NCBI GenBank assembly: GCA_041576015.1
Contig: JBFGLT010000034.1
Span: 1-21,990 of the forward strand
Reading direction: 5' to 3'
Origin: JABDIY01 sp041576015
GTDB taxonomy: Bacteria > Actinomycetota > Acidimicrobiia > Acidimicrobiales > SZUA-35
Length of the DNA stretch: 21,990 bases
The position numbers were made by a program, and so were the translations under genes. The first letter of the stretch is position 1. The number at the start of each line of letters is the position of its first letter. The notes beneath the pieces were generated by a model, which ran no database searches, was not told the DNA's origin, and saw nothing but the letters and a program-made list of their open reading frames with translations. This document shows positions 7,491 through 14,825 of the stretch, piece after piece.

Positions 7491-9784
7491 GGTGCGGCCT
7501 CTTGCCGGTGGGCGGCCAGAGCGATGATCCCAGTTGCGACCACCACCAACACGACGATCTCACCGAGGGTGTCGAGGCCGCGGGTGTCGGTGAGAATGAC
7601 GTTGACGGCGTTGTTCCCGCCACCGGGATCCACCGAGTTGGTCATCAGCGCTTCGACCGGCGGTTCTCCGGCTCGGTCGGTCGCCGTCGCCGCCAGCCCG
7701 AGCCCGACCCCGACGGCGAGGGCTCCGCTGAAGACGATACGGATCACCCGCCAGGTCGACCTGACGTCGGGGAAGCGACGGCGCAGATGACCAAGCCCGA
7801 CGACGAATCCGACGACGACCACCGTCTCCACCAGCAGCTGGGTCAGCGCCAGGTCGGGGGCGCCATGGACCACGAAGAGCCCGGTGACGGCGAGCCCGAC
7901 GGCGCCGAGGCCGAGGGCCGCGCCGAGCCGGGAGCTGACGAGCGCCGATCCGACCGCCGCCCCGAGGACGATGACTCCGAGGAGCGCCTGGACCGGTGAA
8001 TCCCACCGGTACAGCGCTGCGGTGTCGATCGCTTCGACAAATGGCAGCGTGACCAGGGCGGCGGTCAGGGCGACGGTACCGGCGTAGACCGGGAGCGAGC
8101 CGTGCTGCACCCGTCCGGTCACGACCCGGGCGGCGCCCAGCGTGCGGTCGATGATCCCGTCGGTGATTGCTGCGCCGGTGGCTGCCGGTACGGCGATGCT
8201 CCGCCGCGACAGCCACCAGCCGAGGGGTAGGCCGACGACGACGATTGCGGCGCTGATGAGAAAGGCGTGGGTCAGCCCCGGCCATCGGTACAGCGAGTAG
8301 ACGCCGGCCTCGTCGTCGAGCTCGACCGCGGCTGGCCGCACGAGGTCGTTGACCTGGCCGAGCAACCCATAGAGCGCAACGCTGAGAACGCCGAGGACCA
8401 CGGCCGGGCCGGTCATGAAGACCCGGCGGGGTCGAACGGGCGTGGGCGTCGACCCGCCGGCCCCGAAGGTGCCGATCAGGAAGCGAGCCGTATAGGCGAC
8501 GGTCAGGACCGATCCTCCGGCGATCACCAACAGCACCGGAAGCCGATCCGTGCCGTCGAGGGTCAGGGCGGCCTCGATCGCCGCCTCCTTGGCCGTGAAG
8601 CCCAGCAGGGGCGGGAGGCCGGCCATCGACGCCCCTGATACGAGCGCCACAGCGAAAGCGACCGGCATGCTACGCCACAAGCCCGACAGCTTGGCGATGT
8701 CCCGTGTGCCGGTCCGGACATCGATCTCGCCGACGACCATGAACAGCGCCGCCTTGAAGACGGCGTGGGCCAGCACCAGGGCCACGCCGGCGAAGGCCGA
8801 CTTCCCGGTACCGAGCGAGAACACCCCGATCATCAAGCCAAGCTGGCTCACGGTGCCCCAGGCGAGAATGAGCTTACCGTCGGAGTGGCGCAGGGCGCCG
8901 ATCGCCCCCCACACCATCGAGCCGAGACCGAAGGTCAAGCCCAGCGGTTTCCACACTGCGACGTCGCGCATCGCCGGTGTCACGAGGGCGACCAGCACCA
9001 CGCCGGCCTTGACCATGGTGGCTGAATGCAGATACGCGCTCACCGGGGTCGGGGCGGCCATCGCCCCTGGAAGCCACACGTGGAATGGGACCTGAGCCGA
9101 CTTGGTGGCGGCCGCCACCAGCACCAGGATTGCCGCAACCGTTCCCGTCGAACCGGCGACCGGGGGAAGATCGGTGAGAGACCGGCCGCCGGCGCTGTCG
9201 ACCAGGATGAGCGAGCCGGCGAGGAGCACGAGACCGCCAGCGGCGGTCACGATCAACGCCCGGCGGGCGGCCCGTCGCGCCTCGGCGTCGGTGGTCTTGT
9301 GTCCGACGAGGAGAAACGAAGTGATCGAGGTCGCTTCCCAAAAGACGAACAGCGTCCATACCGAATCGGCCCAGACCAGACCGAGCATCGCTGTCGAGAA
9401 GGAGAGCAGCGTGGCGCTGAACCGACCCAGGCCGCCGGTGGCCGGGGAGAAGTACCCTCCGGCGTACACCATGATCAGCGCGCCGATCCCCGAGACCAGG
9501 AGGGTCAACAGCGCAGCGAAGGTGTCCAGGCGGAAGGCGAACGTGAGGTCGAGCCCGTCCACCCACGTGACCGACGACTCCAGGGGTTCGACGCCGGTCA
9601 GCCCGGCGACGGCGACGGTGGTGGCCAGGGCGGGAGGCACCGCTCCCACGGCGAAGACAGCCCGACCGAGGGGACGGGCCAGCGTTGCGACCGCAAGGAC
9701 GGCGAAGGCGTGGGTGGCGAGGACAAGCCAGATCATCGACGGAGGTGGAAGGATGGCTGGCCTGGACGGCCCGGCGGAAGGCAT
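7487..9784 (-). CDS. mnhA: Na+/H+ antiporter subunit A (Mnh/Mrp), NuoL-like
   Basis: The largest antiporter subunit, 765 aa from this start. The N-terminal two thirds are NuoL-like, with the conserved Glu in VFWEATSITSFLLVGH (E150) and Lys in the KSAQVPFHVWLPGAM helix (K228). A DUF4040-type segment follows (HGAPDLALTQLLVETVVVVG), then the MrpA C-terminal domain with NNAVNVILTDTRGLDTLGE. The frame is open to 11179, but the region beyond 9784 is antisense to the helicase gene. The ATG at 9784 has GAAGG 8 bases upstream. The ATG at 9736 starts directly at the first helix (MIWLVL) but has a pyrimidine-rich leader, so I prefer 9784. First gene of the operon. Confidence 0.94.
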   Translation of the reverse strand: MPSAGPSRPAILPPPSMIWLVLATHAFAVLAVATLARPLGRAVFAVGAVPPALATTVAVAGLTGVEPLESSVTWVDGLDLTFAFRLDTFAALLTLLVSGIGALIMVYAGGYFSPATGGLGRFSATLLSFSTAMLGLVWADSVWTLFVFWEATSITSFLLVGHKTTDAEARRAARRALIVTAAGGLVLLAGSLILVDSAGGRSLTDLPPVAGSTGTVAAILVLVAAATKSAQVPFHVWLPGAMAAPTPVSAYLHSATMVKAGVVLVALVTPAMRDVAVWKPLGLTFGLGSMVWGAIGALRHSDGKLILAWGTVSQLGLMIGVFSLGTGKSAFAGVALVLAHAVFKAALFMVVGEIDVRTGTRDIAKLSGLWRSMPVAFAVALVSGASMAGLPPLLGFTAKEAAIEAALTLDGTDRLPVLLVIAGGSVLTVAYTARFLIGTFGAGGSTPTPVRPRRVFMTGPAVVLGVLSVALYGLLGQVNDLVRPAAVELDDEAGVYSLYRWPGLTHAFLISAAIVVVGLPLGWWLSRRSIAVPAATGAAITDGIIDRTLGAARVVTGRVQHGSLPVYAGTVALTAALVTLPFVEAIDTAALYRWDSPVQALLGVIVLGAAVGSALVSSRLGAALGLGAVGLAVTGLFVVHGAPDLALTQLLVETVVVVGFVVGLGHLRRRFPDVRSTWRVIRIVFSGALAVGVGLGLAATATDRAGEPPVEALMTNSVDPGGGNNAVNVILTDTRGLDTLGEIVVLVVVATGIIALAAHRQEAAP

Positions 9785-9871
9785 CGTAGCGACCTTCGGC
9801 TCCCCCCGGCCGGATCCGGTGGCGCAGTCGGCCCGGTCCTCCGAGCGATCGGGAACGCTGCGTTGGGGCCG

Positions 9872-9877
9872 TACCCT
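9872..9877 (+). promoter_or_regulatory. TANNNT -10 element, leaderless start of the helicase gene
   Basis: TACCCT ends 6 bases before the GTG at 9884 with no Shine-Dalgarno sequence between, so +1 would be the G of GTG. This decides the start inside a frame that is open for more than 850 bases upstream. Confidence 0.5.
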
Positions 9878-9883
9878 CGACTG

Positions 9884-11239
9884 GTGAGTTCCGCTTTCGC
9901 CGACCTGATGCTCGCCCCTGCCGCAGTCGGCGTCCTGTCGGCCATGCGGATCTCCGAGCCGACCGAGGTGCAGTCCGAAGTGATCCCTCGCGCGCTGGCA
10001 GGGCGTGACGTGCTGGGCCGGGCCCCGACCGGGTCGGGCAAGACCCTGGCCTTCGGGCTGCCACTGCTGCACCTCGTCGACACCGGCACCCGGCGCCGGC
10101 CACGGGGGCTGGTGCTGGCGCCGACGCGAGAGCTGGCCGAACAGATTCGCCGGGACCTCGAACCCCTCGCCGCCGTCCTCGACCGGACCCTGGTCGCCGT
10201 CTACGGCGGGGTGGCCCTCGGGCCTCAGACGGACGCCATCGAGGCGGGCGCCGACATCGTGATCGCCACGCCCGGACGGCTGCTCGATCTCGTCGAGCGG
10301 GAGATCGTCGATCTCGGCGCCGTCGATCGGGTGGTCATCGACGAAGCCGACCGGCTGGCCGACATGGGCTTCCTCCCCGACGTGTGCTCGATTCTCGACC
10401 TGACCCCCCCGACCCGCCAGACACTGCTCTTCTCGGCGACCCTCGACGGCGCCGTCTCGGTGCTGACCGGTCGGTACCAGACCGACCCGGTGCGGTGCAC
10501 GGTCGGCGCCGACGATCCGGACATGACGGCGGTGAACCACCGCTTCATGCTCGTCAAGGGGCCCGACAAGGTCGCCTTGGCCGCCGATGTCATCGATTCC
10601 CACGGCTCGACGATGGTGTTCTGCCGCACCCGTCACGGTGTGGACCGAGTCTGCCGGCAGCTGCGCCGGCTCGGTATCAAGGCCGGCTGGATCCACGGAG
10701 GCCGGTCCCAGAACCAGCGCGACGCCGCGCTGGCCGCCTTCGTCGATGGGCGGGTGCAGGCGCTCGTGGCAACCGACGTCGCCGCTCGCGGCATTCACGT
10801 CGATGACGTCTCCTGCGTCCTTCACTACGATCCTCCCGCCGATGCCAAGGACTACGTCCACCGATCGGGCCGGACAGCGCGTGCCGGAGCGGGCGGTGAT
10901 GTGATCACCTTCGTCACCAAAGACCAGCGGCGCCGGATCATCCGCCTCCAGCACGAGCTCGGCCTCGCCGAGGGATGCGAGACGGCCCAGGGCAGCGATC
11001 GCAGCGACAGCAAGTCCACCCGTGCGGGCAGTGGCCGCCCGGCGACCAACGGCGACAAACCCCGTCGATCCTCGAGCCGGACTGGCGAAGGACCCGATGC
11101 GGATCGCTGGGGGTCGTCCACCGCCGGGCGGCGGCGCCCCAGACGCCCGACCCGGTCGGCCCCCCCGGACAAGAAGCACCGCACCACCAAGCGCTCCGGA
11201 CGCCCCCGACCCAAGAACAAGCGGGCCAACCGGCGCTGA
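9884..11239 (+). CDS. DEAD-box ATP-dependent RNA helicase with basic C-terminal tail
   Basis: A 451-aa superfamily 2 RNA helicase. All core motifs are present: Q motif Q30, Walker A APTGSGKT (47-54), PTREL (80-84), TPGR (129-132), DEAD box as DEAD (153-156), SAT (184-186), VATDVAARGI (296-305) and HRSGRTAR (327-334). Residues from about 375 to the end form a disordered, very Arg/Lys/Ser-rich tail (ending KNKRANRR), as in RhlE-type proteins, where such tails bind RNA. Likely roles are ribosome assembly, RNA turnover or cold adaptation; the exact one cannot be told. The GTG start is set by the promoter geometry and the Q-motif spacing. It is divergent from mnhA and followed by a structured intergenic region. 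Confidence 0.95.
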   Translation: MSSAFADLMLAPAAVGVLSAMRISEPTEVQSEVIPRALAGRDVLGRAPTGSGKTLAFGLPLLHLVDTGTRRRPRGLVLAPTRELAEQIRRDLEPLAAVLDRTLVAVYGGVALGPQTDAIEAGADIVIATPGRLLDLVEREIVDLGAVDRVVIDEADRLADMGFLPDVCSILDLTPPTRQTLLFSATLDGAVSVLTGRYQTDPVRCTVGADDPDMTAVNHRFMLVKGPDKVALAADVIDSHGSTMVFCRTRHGVDRVCRQLRRLGIKAGWIHGGRSQNQRDAALAAFVDGRVQALVATDVAARGIHVDDVSCVLHYDPPADAKDYVHRSGRTARAGAGGDVITFVTKDQRRRIIRLQHELGLAEGCETAQGSDRSDSKSTRAGSGRPATNGDKPRRSSSRTGEGPDADRWGSSTAGRRRPRRPTRSAPPDKKHRTTKRSGRPRPKNKRANRR

Positions 11240-11296
11240 ACCTCACGCAATTGGCAAGGTTTACGGGGCGTTCAGTCCCTGTTCATCCTCGTCTCC

Positions 11297-11302
11297 TAGG
11301 CT
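11297..11302 (+). promoter_or_regulatory. Candidate -10 element (TAGGCT) upstream of the double hairpin
   Basis: TAGGCT fits the TANNNT pattern used by the leaderless genes of this window. Seven bases downstream lies position 11310, immediately at the 5' foot of the first hairpin. No open reading frame begins there. No good -35 element is visible, which is also true of the other TANNNT sites here. Confidence 0.3.
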
Positions 11303-11309
11303 TTTCGTT

Positions 11310-11390
11310 GGGGGCGAGGCGTCCTTCGCCCCGCGAGTTCAGGACGGTGCGGCTGCCGGTGACCTCTCCCCGCCGGCAGCCCCGTTCTGC
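11310..11390 (+). ncRNA. Candidate small structured RNA (two hairpins)
   Basis: Hairpin 1 pairs GGGGCGAGG (11311-11319) with CTTCGCCCC (11324-11332) around a 4-base loop, 9 pairs including one G-U. Hairpin 2 pairs 11351-11361 with 11371-11381, 11 pairs including one U-G. Both wobble pairs hold only if the RNA is read from the plus strand; they become C-A or A-C mismatches in a minus-strand RNA. A TAGGCT element sits 7 bases before the 5' end. The alternative is that both hairpins belong to the helicase mRNA 3' region as terminators. The 3' end is estimated. Confidence 0.35.
11351..11381 (+). terminator. Strong hairpin, possible terminator of the helicase gene or of the small RNA
   Basis: A perfect 9-bp stem, GGCTGCCGG with CCGGCAGCC, extended to 11 pairs by a U-G and a G-C pair, with a 9-base loop. 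It is followed by CCGTTCTGCG with no T-tract, so it would be a GC-rich terminator of the kind common in actinobacteria. It lies 112 bases beyond the helicase stop and 40 bases before the SET gene. Confidence 0.4.
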
Positions 11391-11409
11391 GAACCTCGAC
11401 CGGTCCCCG

Positions 11410-11415
11410 TAGCCT
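11410..11415 (+). promoter_or_regulatory. TANNNT -10 element, leaderless start of the SET gene
   Basis: TAGCCT ends 6 bases before the ATG at 11422; no Shine-Dalgarno sequence is present. It is the same hexamer and spacing as at the DUF2752 and DUF5522 genes. Confidence 0.5.
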
Positions 11416-11421
11416 CCCAGC

Positions 11422-11775
11422 ATGGAGCCGGTGGCACCTGCCGTGCAGGTCGGTGACTCGTCATTGCACGGGCGGGGGGTGTTCACTACCCGGCCGATCG
11501 CGCTGGGCGAACGGTTCGAGGTCAATCCGGTCTTTCGGATCGACGCTGCCGAGCGCCGGCACCTCGACCAGACCGCCCTGCACGACCACTACTTTGAACA
11601 CGAGCGGGATGCCTACCTCGCACTCGGTCCGATCTCGCTGCTCAACCACGACGACGACCCGAACGCCGACTTCGAACTCGATGTCGAGGCGCTGGAGATC
11701 AGCCTCGTTGCCAGGCGGCCCATCGAGCGGGACGAAGAGGTGACGATCCACTACGGGGTCGAGCCTTGGTGGTGA
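11422..11775 (+). CDS. Small stand-alone SET-domain protein
   Basis: A 117-aa protein consisting almost only of a SET domain. It has the start motif SSLHGRGVFTTRPI (13-26), the NHDDDPNADF segment matching the SET NHxxxPN motif (75-84), and the C-terminal EEVTIHYG (105-112), matching the usual GEELTxDYG with the catalytic-region Tyr at 111. SET proteins transfer methyl from S-adenosylmethionine to lysine. The I-SET insert is very short, and there is no post-SET cysteine cluster, so both activity and substrate are uncertain. It is a single gene with its own leaderless-type promoter, between the helicase and the recombinase. Confidence 0.82.
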   Translation: MEPVAPAVQVGDSSLHGRGVFTTRPIALGERFEVNPVFRIDAAERRHLDQTALHDHYFEHERDAYLALGPISLLNHDDDPNADFELDVEALEISLVARRPIERDEEVTIHYGVEPWW

Positions 11776-11810
11776 ACGTACGCCGTCGCCGGTCGGCTCG
11801 CCTGACCCGG

Positions 11811-11816
11811 TAAGGT
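11811..11816 (+). promoter_or_regulatory. TANNNT -10 element, leaderless start of the recombinase gene
   Basis: TAAGGT ends 7 bases before the ATG at 11824, with no Shine-Dalgarno sequence. It would drive the recombinase and the coupled secreted-protein gene. Confidence 0.45.
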
Positions 11817-11823
11817 CCTCGGA

Positions 11824-12861
11824 ATGGCACCGGCAGCCACGACGACCAGTGAGGTGGCCGAGCTGTTCGACCGGTGGGTCCTGGAGAAACGAGCTCGTTC
11901 GTCCCGTGGGCTGTCGACCCGCTCGGAGGCCGGTTACCGCACCGACGTGGCCACCTTCGCCAAGCGGGTGGCCGACCTCCACCATCGACCGGCCGGCGAG
12001 GTCGAGCCCGACGGGCCCAATCAGGTCAACCGGGCCCACATGGCTCGCGTCACGGTGGCCGATTTCAATGAGGCGAATCTGCTGCGCGTCATGTCGGATC
12101 TGGTCGCCGAGGGCTATCGGAACGCCTCCCGGGCGAGGATGCTGTCAGCGCTTCGGGGGTTCTGCGGATGGCTGGTCCAGCACCGCTATCTCGATCGCGA
12201 TCCGACGATCGGATTCGAGACCCCCTCCCGCCAGAAGGGTCTGCCGGTTGCCCTGACCGCCGAGCAGCTGAGCAGGGTCGTCGAGTCGGTCACCCGGCCC
12301 GACCCCCGCTCCCGTGTGTTGTGGCCCAGCCGCGACCTGGCCATGCTGGCGGTGCTCGCCGGGTGCGGGGTGCGAGCATCGGAGCTGATCGGGATCAGGG
12401 TGGGCGACTTCCAGTGGGAGGATCCGCCACGCCTGCGAGTGACGGGCAAGGGCAACAAGACGAGAAGCCTCCCCCTCAGTTCGGAGGTCCTCAACGTCGT
12501 CGACGACTACCTAACCGAGCGGGAGGCTGGAGAGGGCCCGCTGCGGCCGGATCAATTCGTTTTCGTGCGCCGCCGGAAGCTGACCTCCCTCACGGTGACG
12601 TCGCTCGACTATCTGGTGGACCTGTGGCTCAGGGCGGCGGGGATCGCCCCACCGGACCAGGAGAAGGCCCACCTGTTTCGCCACACGTATGCGGTCGGCG
12701 TTCTCGACAATGGTGGCACGATCGCCGAGCTCCAGGCCCTCCTCGGGCACGAATCGATCTCGACGACGTCCATCTACCTCCGGATGAGCGCCGACGGTCT
12801 TCACCACACCGCTGGTTCGACCCCCATGCACCGCCTGCTCGCCTCCCGATCGGAGTCCTGA
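11824..12861 (+). CDS. Tyrosine recombinase (XerC/XerD-like integrase family)
   Basis: A 345-aa site-specific recombinase with the full catalytic set: R184 (GCGVRASEL), K209 (TGKGNK), H283-x2-R286 (HLFRH), H309 (LLGHESISTT) and nucleophile Y318 (TSIYLRM). The N-terminal core-binding domain (residues 8-125) is longer than in classical Xer proteins because of an insert near 45-80. It cuts and rejoins DNA through a 3'-phosphotyrosine. There is no excisionase, phage or conjugation gene and no recognisable att or dif site nearby, so a chromosomal Xer-type role and an orphan integrase both remain possible. Its TGA overlaps the ATG of the following secreted-protein gene (TGATG), so the two are translationally coupled. 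Confidence 0.93.
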   Translation: MAPAATTTSEVAELFDRWVLEKRARSSRGLSTRSEAGYRTDVATFAKRVADLHHRPAGEVEPDGPNQVNRAHMARVTVADFNEANLLRVMSDLVAEGYRNASRARMLSALRGFCGWLVQHRYLDRDPTIGFETPSRQKGLPVALTAEQLSRVVESVTRPDPRSRVLWPSRDLAMLAVLAGCGVRASELIGIRVGDFQWEDPPRLRVTGKGNKTRSLPLSSEVLNVVDDYLTEREAGEGPLRPDQFVFVRRRKLTSLTVTSLDYLVDLWLRAAGIAPPDQEKAHLFRHTYAVGVLDNGGTIAELQALLGHESISTTSIYLRMSADGLHHTAGSTPMHRLLASRSES

Positions 12862-14255
12862 TGCCATCGACGAACCCCCCGTTCACGTCTCGACCGGTCG
12901 TGGCCCTGGCGTGCGTGATCTCGGTCGCGCTCGTGCTGATCACCGGCGTCGGTCCGGCGGCGGCCGATCCGGCCAACGGCGTGACCCCGGCCGTCCACGA
13001 GCGATACGTGAGCTCCTACCACGACGCAACCACACTCGAAGAGCTCCAGTTCGCCCCGGATTTCAAACGCGAGCACGCCGATCTGCTCCGGCTGTACCGG
13101 GCGTTCTTCGACCGTGAACCCGACGTCGCCGGATCGATCTACTGGTTGGACGCTTGGGACCGGGCCAAGGCCGAGGGCGTGACCGCCAGGCGTCCCGACG
13201 GGCACGATTATCTGGGCGAGTTCACCGGCTATTTCACCCAGGCGCAGGAGTACGCGAACAATTACGAGGGTGTCGACAACGCCACCTTCCTCGACCGTGT
13301 CTACCGGAACATGCTGGATCGGGAACCCGACCCGGAGGGCTATGACTACTGGTTGAGCCTGCTGGAGGGAACCAATCCCGACAAGCCGGGCCGGACACTC
13401 AGCCGGGCCAACGCCGTGCGGTGGATCACCCAGAACGTCGAGTTCATCGACAAGTTCCCGTACGGCCACACCGACTGGAGCGATCACCCGAGCGACCTGG
13501 CCGACTGCACCACACAGAACGTCGGTGCGTTCGACCTGTCGATCACCGGGATCTACCGCCTTCGGGACGGCGCCATCCGGGAGCTGTGCTACGGCTGGCG
13601 TGACGAGAACGTCGAGGAAGCGTGGACCAGAATGATCGCCGTCGCCGATCCCGTCCATTTCGGACCGGTTGCGCTGCTCGGGATCTACGAGGGGACCGGC
13701 AGCGGAATCGTCGCCTACGCCGGCCCGGCGTTCGGCGTCGACAACGCCTATATCGGCGACCTGTGGTTGATCTCGGCCCAGGATGCGGCGACCGACCTCT
13801 ACCCCGACGAAGCCGACCTGACGATGGTTCACGAGCTCACCCACGTGTTCACCCAGCTCGACAATCAGATCGACTTCGCCAGCCCGGCCGGCGGCACCGA
13901 CTGCGCGCCCCGCTTCGAGTTCTCCGAGACGCTGTGTTTCACGGCGGAGTCGTACCTGGACCAGTGGGTACAGTCGTTCTGGTCGCCCGAGGAGCTCGCT
14001 GTTTACCGGGACGACGAGGTCGCCAATACCACGCTGTGCGTGGAGGGGCACGATTTCACCGGCAGCTACGCCACCACCTCCCCGCAAGAGGACTTTGCCG
14101 AATCCTTCAGTGCCTACGTGTACGGCGTCGATCTCGCCAACCAGGCGGCGAAGTTCGCTTGGTTCGACGGCTTTCCCGAACTCAGCGCCTACAAGGACCG
14201 AGCCGTCACGCTCGGGCTGATCGACTACCCGAACACGTTCGGTTCCTGCCCCTGA
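12861..14255 (+). CDS. Secreted DUF4214 protein with an HExxH putative metalloprotease domain
   Basis: A 464-aa exported protein. Residues 11-36 form a signal peptide (hydrophobic core, GPAAADP cleavage region). Residues about 75-200 are DUF4214, seen as two half-repeats, LYRAFFDREPDVAGSIYWLD and VYRNMLDREPDPEGYDYWL; this module is found in exported and surface proteins. The C-terminal half contains HELTH (H324, E325, H328), a zinc-protease motif, and downstream EDFAESFSAYV, where E414 could be the third zinc ligand as in gluzincin-like families. Six cysteines in the mature part (216, 243, 348, 359, 393, 463) suggest disulfides outside the cell. Protease activity is inferred. The start is the ATG overlapping the recombinase stop; the frame is open far upstream within the recombinase, but only this start gives a signal peptide. 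Confidence 0.88.
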   Translation: MPSTNPPFTSRPVVALACVISVALVLITGVGPAAADPANGVTPAVHERYVSSYHDATTLEELQFAPDFKREHADLLRLYRAFFDREPDVAGSIYWLDAWDRAKAEGVTARRPDGHDYLGEFTGYFTQAQEYANNYEGVDNATFLDRVYRNMLDREPDPEGYDYWLSLLEGTNPDKPGRTLSRANAVRWITQNVEFIDKFPYGHTDWSDHPSDLADCTTQNVGAFDLSITGIYRLRDGAIRELCYGWRDENVEEAWTRMIAVADPVHFGPVALLGIYEGTGSGIVAYAGPAFGVDNAYIGDLWLISAQDAATDLYPDEADLTMVHELTHVFTQLDNQIDFASPAGGTDCAPRFEFSETLCFTAESYLDQWVQSFWSPEELAVYRDDEVANTTLCVEGHDFTGSYATTSPQEDFAESFSAYVYGVDLANQAAKFAWFDGFPELSAYKDRAVTLGLIDYPNTFGSCP

Positions 14256-14303
14256 CCCATCGATCCAGCCTCTCCAGCAGCCGTTGGCGCCGGCGGGCGT
14301 CGA

Positions 14304-14825
14304 TCACCGGTCAGGTCCGGGAGAACGACCGGTCGGATCTCGGTCACCGTCGACCGGTGCGGTCGCCGTCTCGATGATGCGCTGGAGGTGGGGCCAGGCG
14401 GCGGCGAACCCACCGTGGAGGGGCAGCTCGGCGACCTCGTCGGGGTCGAACCACTGGACGTCATCGGTCTCGAAGTTGAGGGATGTCCCGAATCGCCGGG
14501 GCACTTCGACGACCGTGGTCACGTAACTCCAGTCGCGGGCTGGGGCGAACGTGTACTGGCCGTGAACGGTGAGGGGCTCGGGGATCGGGCCAACCTCTTC
14601 CGACGCCTCCCGCAGCCCGCCCTCGAGGGGTGACTCGTGCGAATCGAGTGCGCCACCCGCACATGACCACGTTCCGCCCTCATGGGCGAACGGCGATCGT
14701 TTCTGGAGCTGCACGGTGATCTCACCGTCACCGGCGCAATGAATGAACACGATCCCGGCCGCCCCGTAGAGACCCCAGCGGACGCGTCCGTCCGAACAAC
14801 GGAGAAACGCGCTCCCATCCTTCAT
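14304..14825 (-). CDS. Nudix hydrolase
   Basis: A 173-aa protein with a perfect Nudix box, G58-x5-E64-x7-R72-E73-x2-E76-E77-x-G79 (from GALDSHESPLEGGLREASEEVG), which binds the metal and cleaves a nucleoside diphosphate linked to another group. The substrate cannot be read from the sequence. The last 20 residues are polar and look disordered. The start ATG overlaps the stop of the acyl-CoA ligase gene as ATGA, so it is the second gene of a two-gene operon. A role in clearing an adenylate or CoA-type compound tied to the ligase is possible but is inference. It converges on the DUF4214 gene across 48 bases. Confidence 0.9.
   Translation of the reverse strand: MKDGSAFLRCSDGRVRWGLYGAAGIVFIHCAGDGEITVQLQKRSPFAHEGGTWSCAGGALDSHESPLEGGLREASEEVGPIPEPLTVHGQYTFAPARDWSYVTTVVEVPRRFGTSLNFETDDVQWFDPDEVAELPLHGGFAAAWPHLQRIIETATAPVDGDRDPTGRSPGPDR

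Noticed and set aside
9026..9883. Upstream extension of the helicase frame
   Set aside because: It is antisense to mnhA and low complexity; the Q motif and the TANNNT element place the start at 9884.
9785..11179. Upstream extension of the mnhA frame to 11179
   Set aside because: The extension is antisense to the DEAD-box helicase and adds no recognisable sequence; subunit A has normal family length without it.
11310..11390. Double hairpin as the known actinobacterial 6C RNA
   Set aside because: 6C RNA has runs of about six cytosines in its two loops; here the loops are CGTC and ACCTCTCCC, so it does not match.
11824..12861. Recombinase as evidence of a prophage or integrative element
   Set aside because: No phage, conjugation, excisionase or cargo genes, no tRNA target and no flanking repeats were seen, and base composition does not change around it.
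12801..14087. A 428-codon minus-strand open frame opposite the secreted DUF4214 gene
   Set aside because: The plus strand has a signal peptide, DUF4214 repeats and an HExxH motif; the antisense frame is Gly/Val/Arg-rich with no domain.
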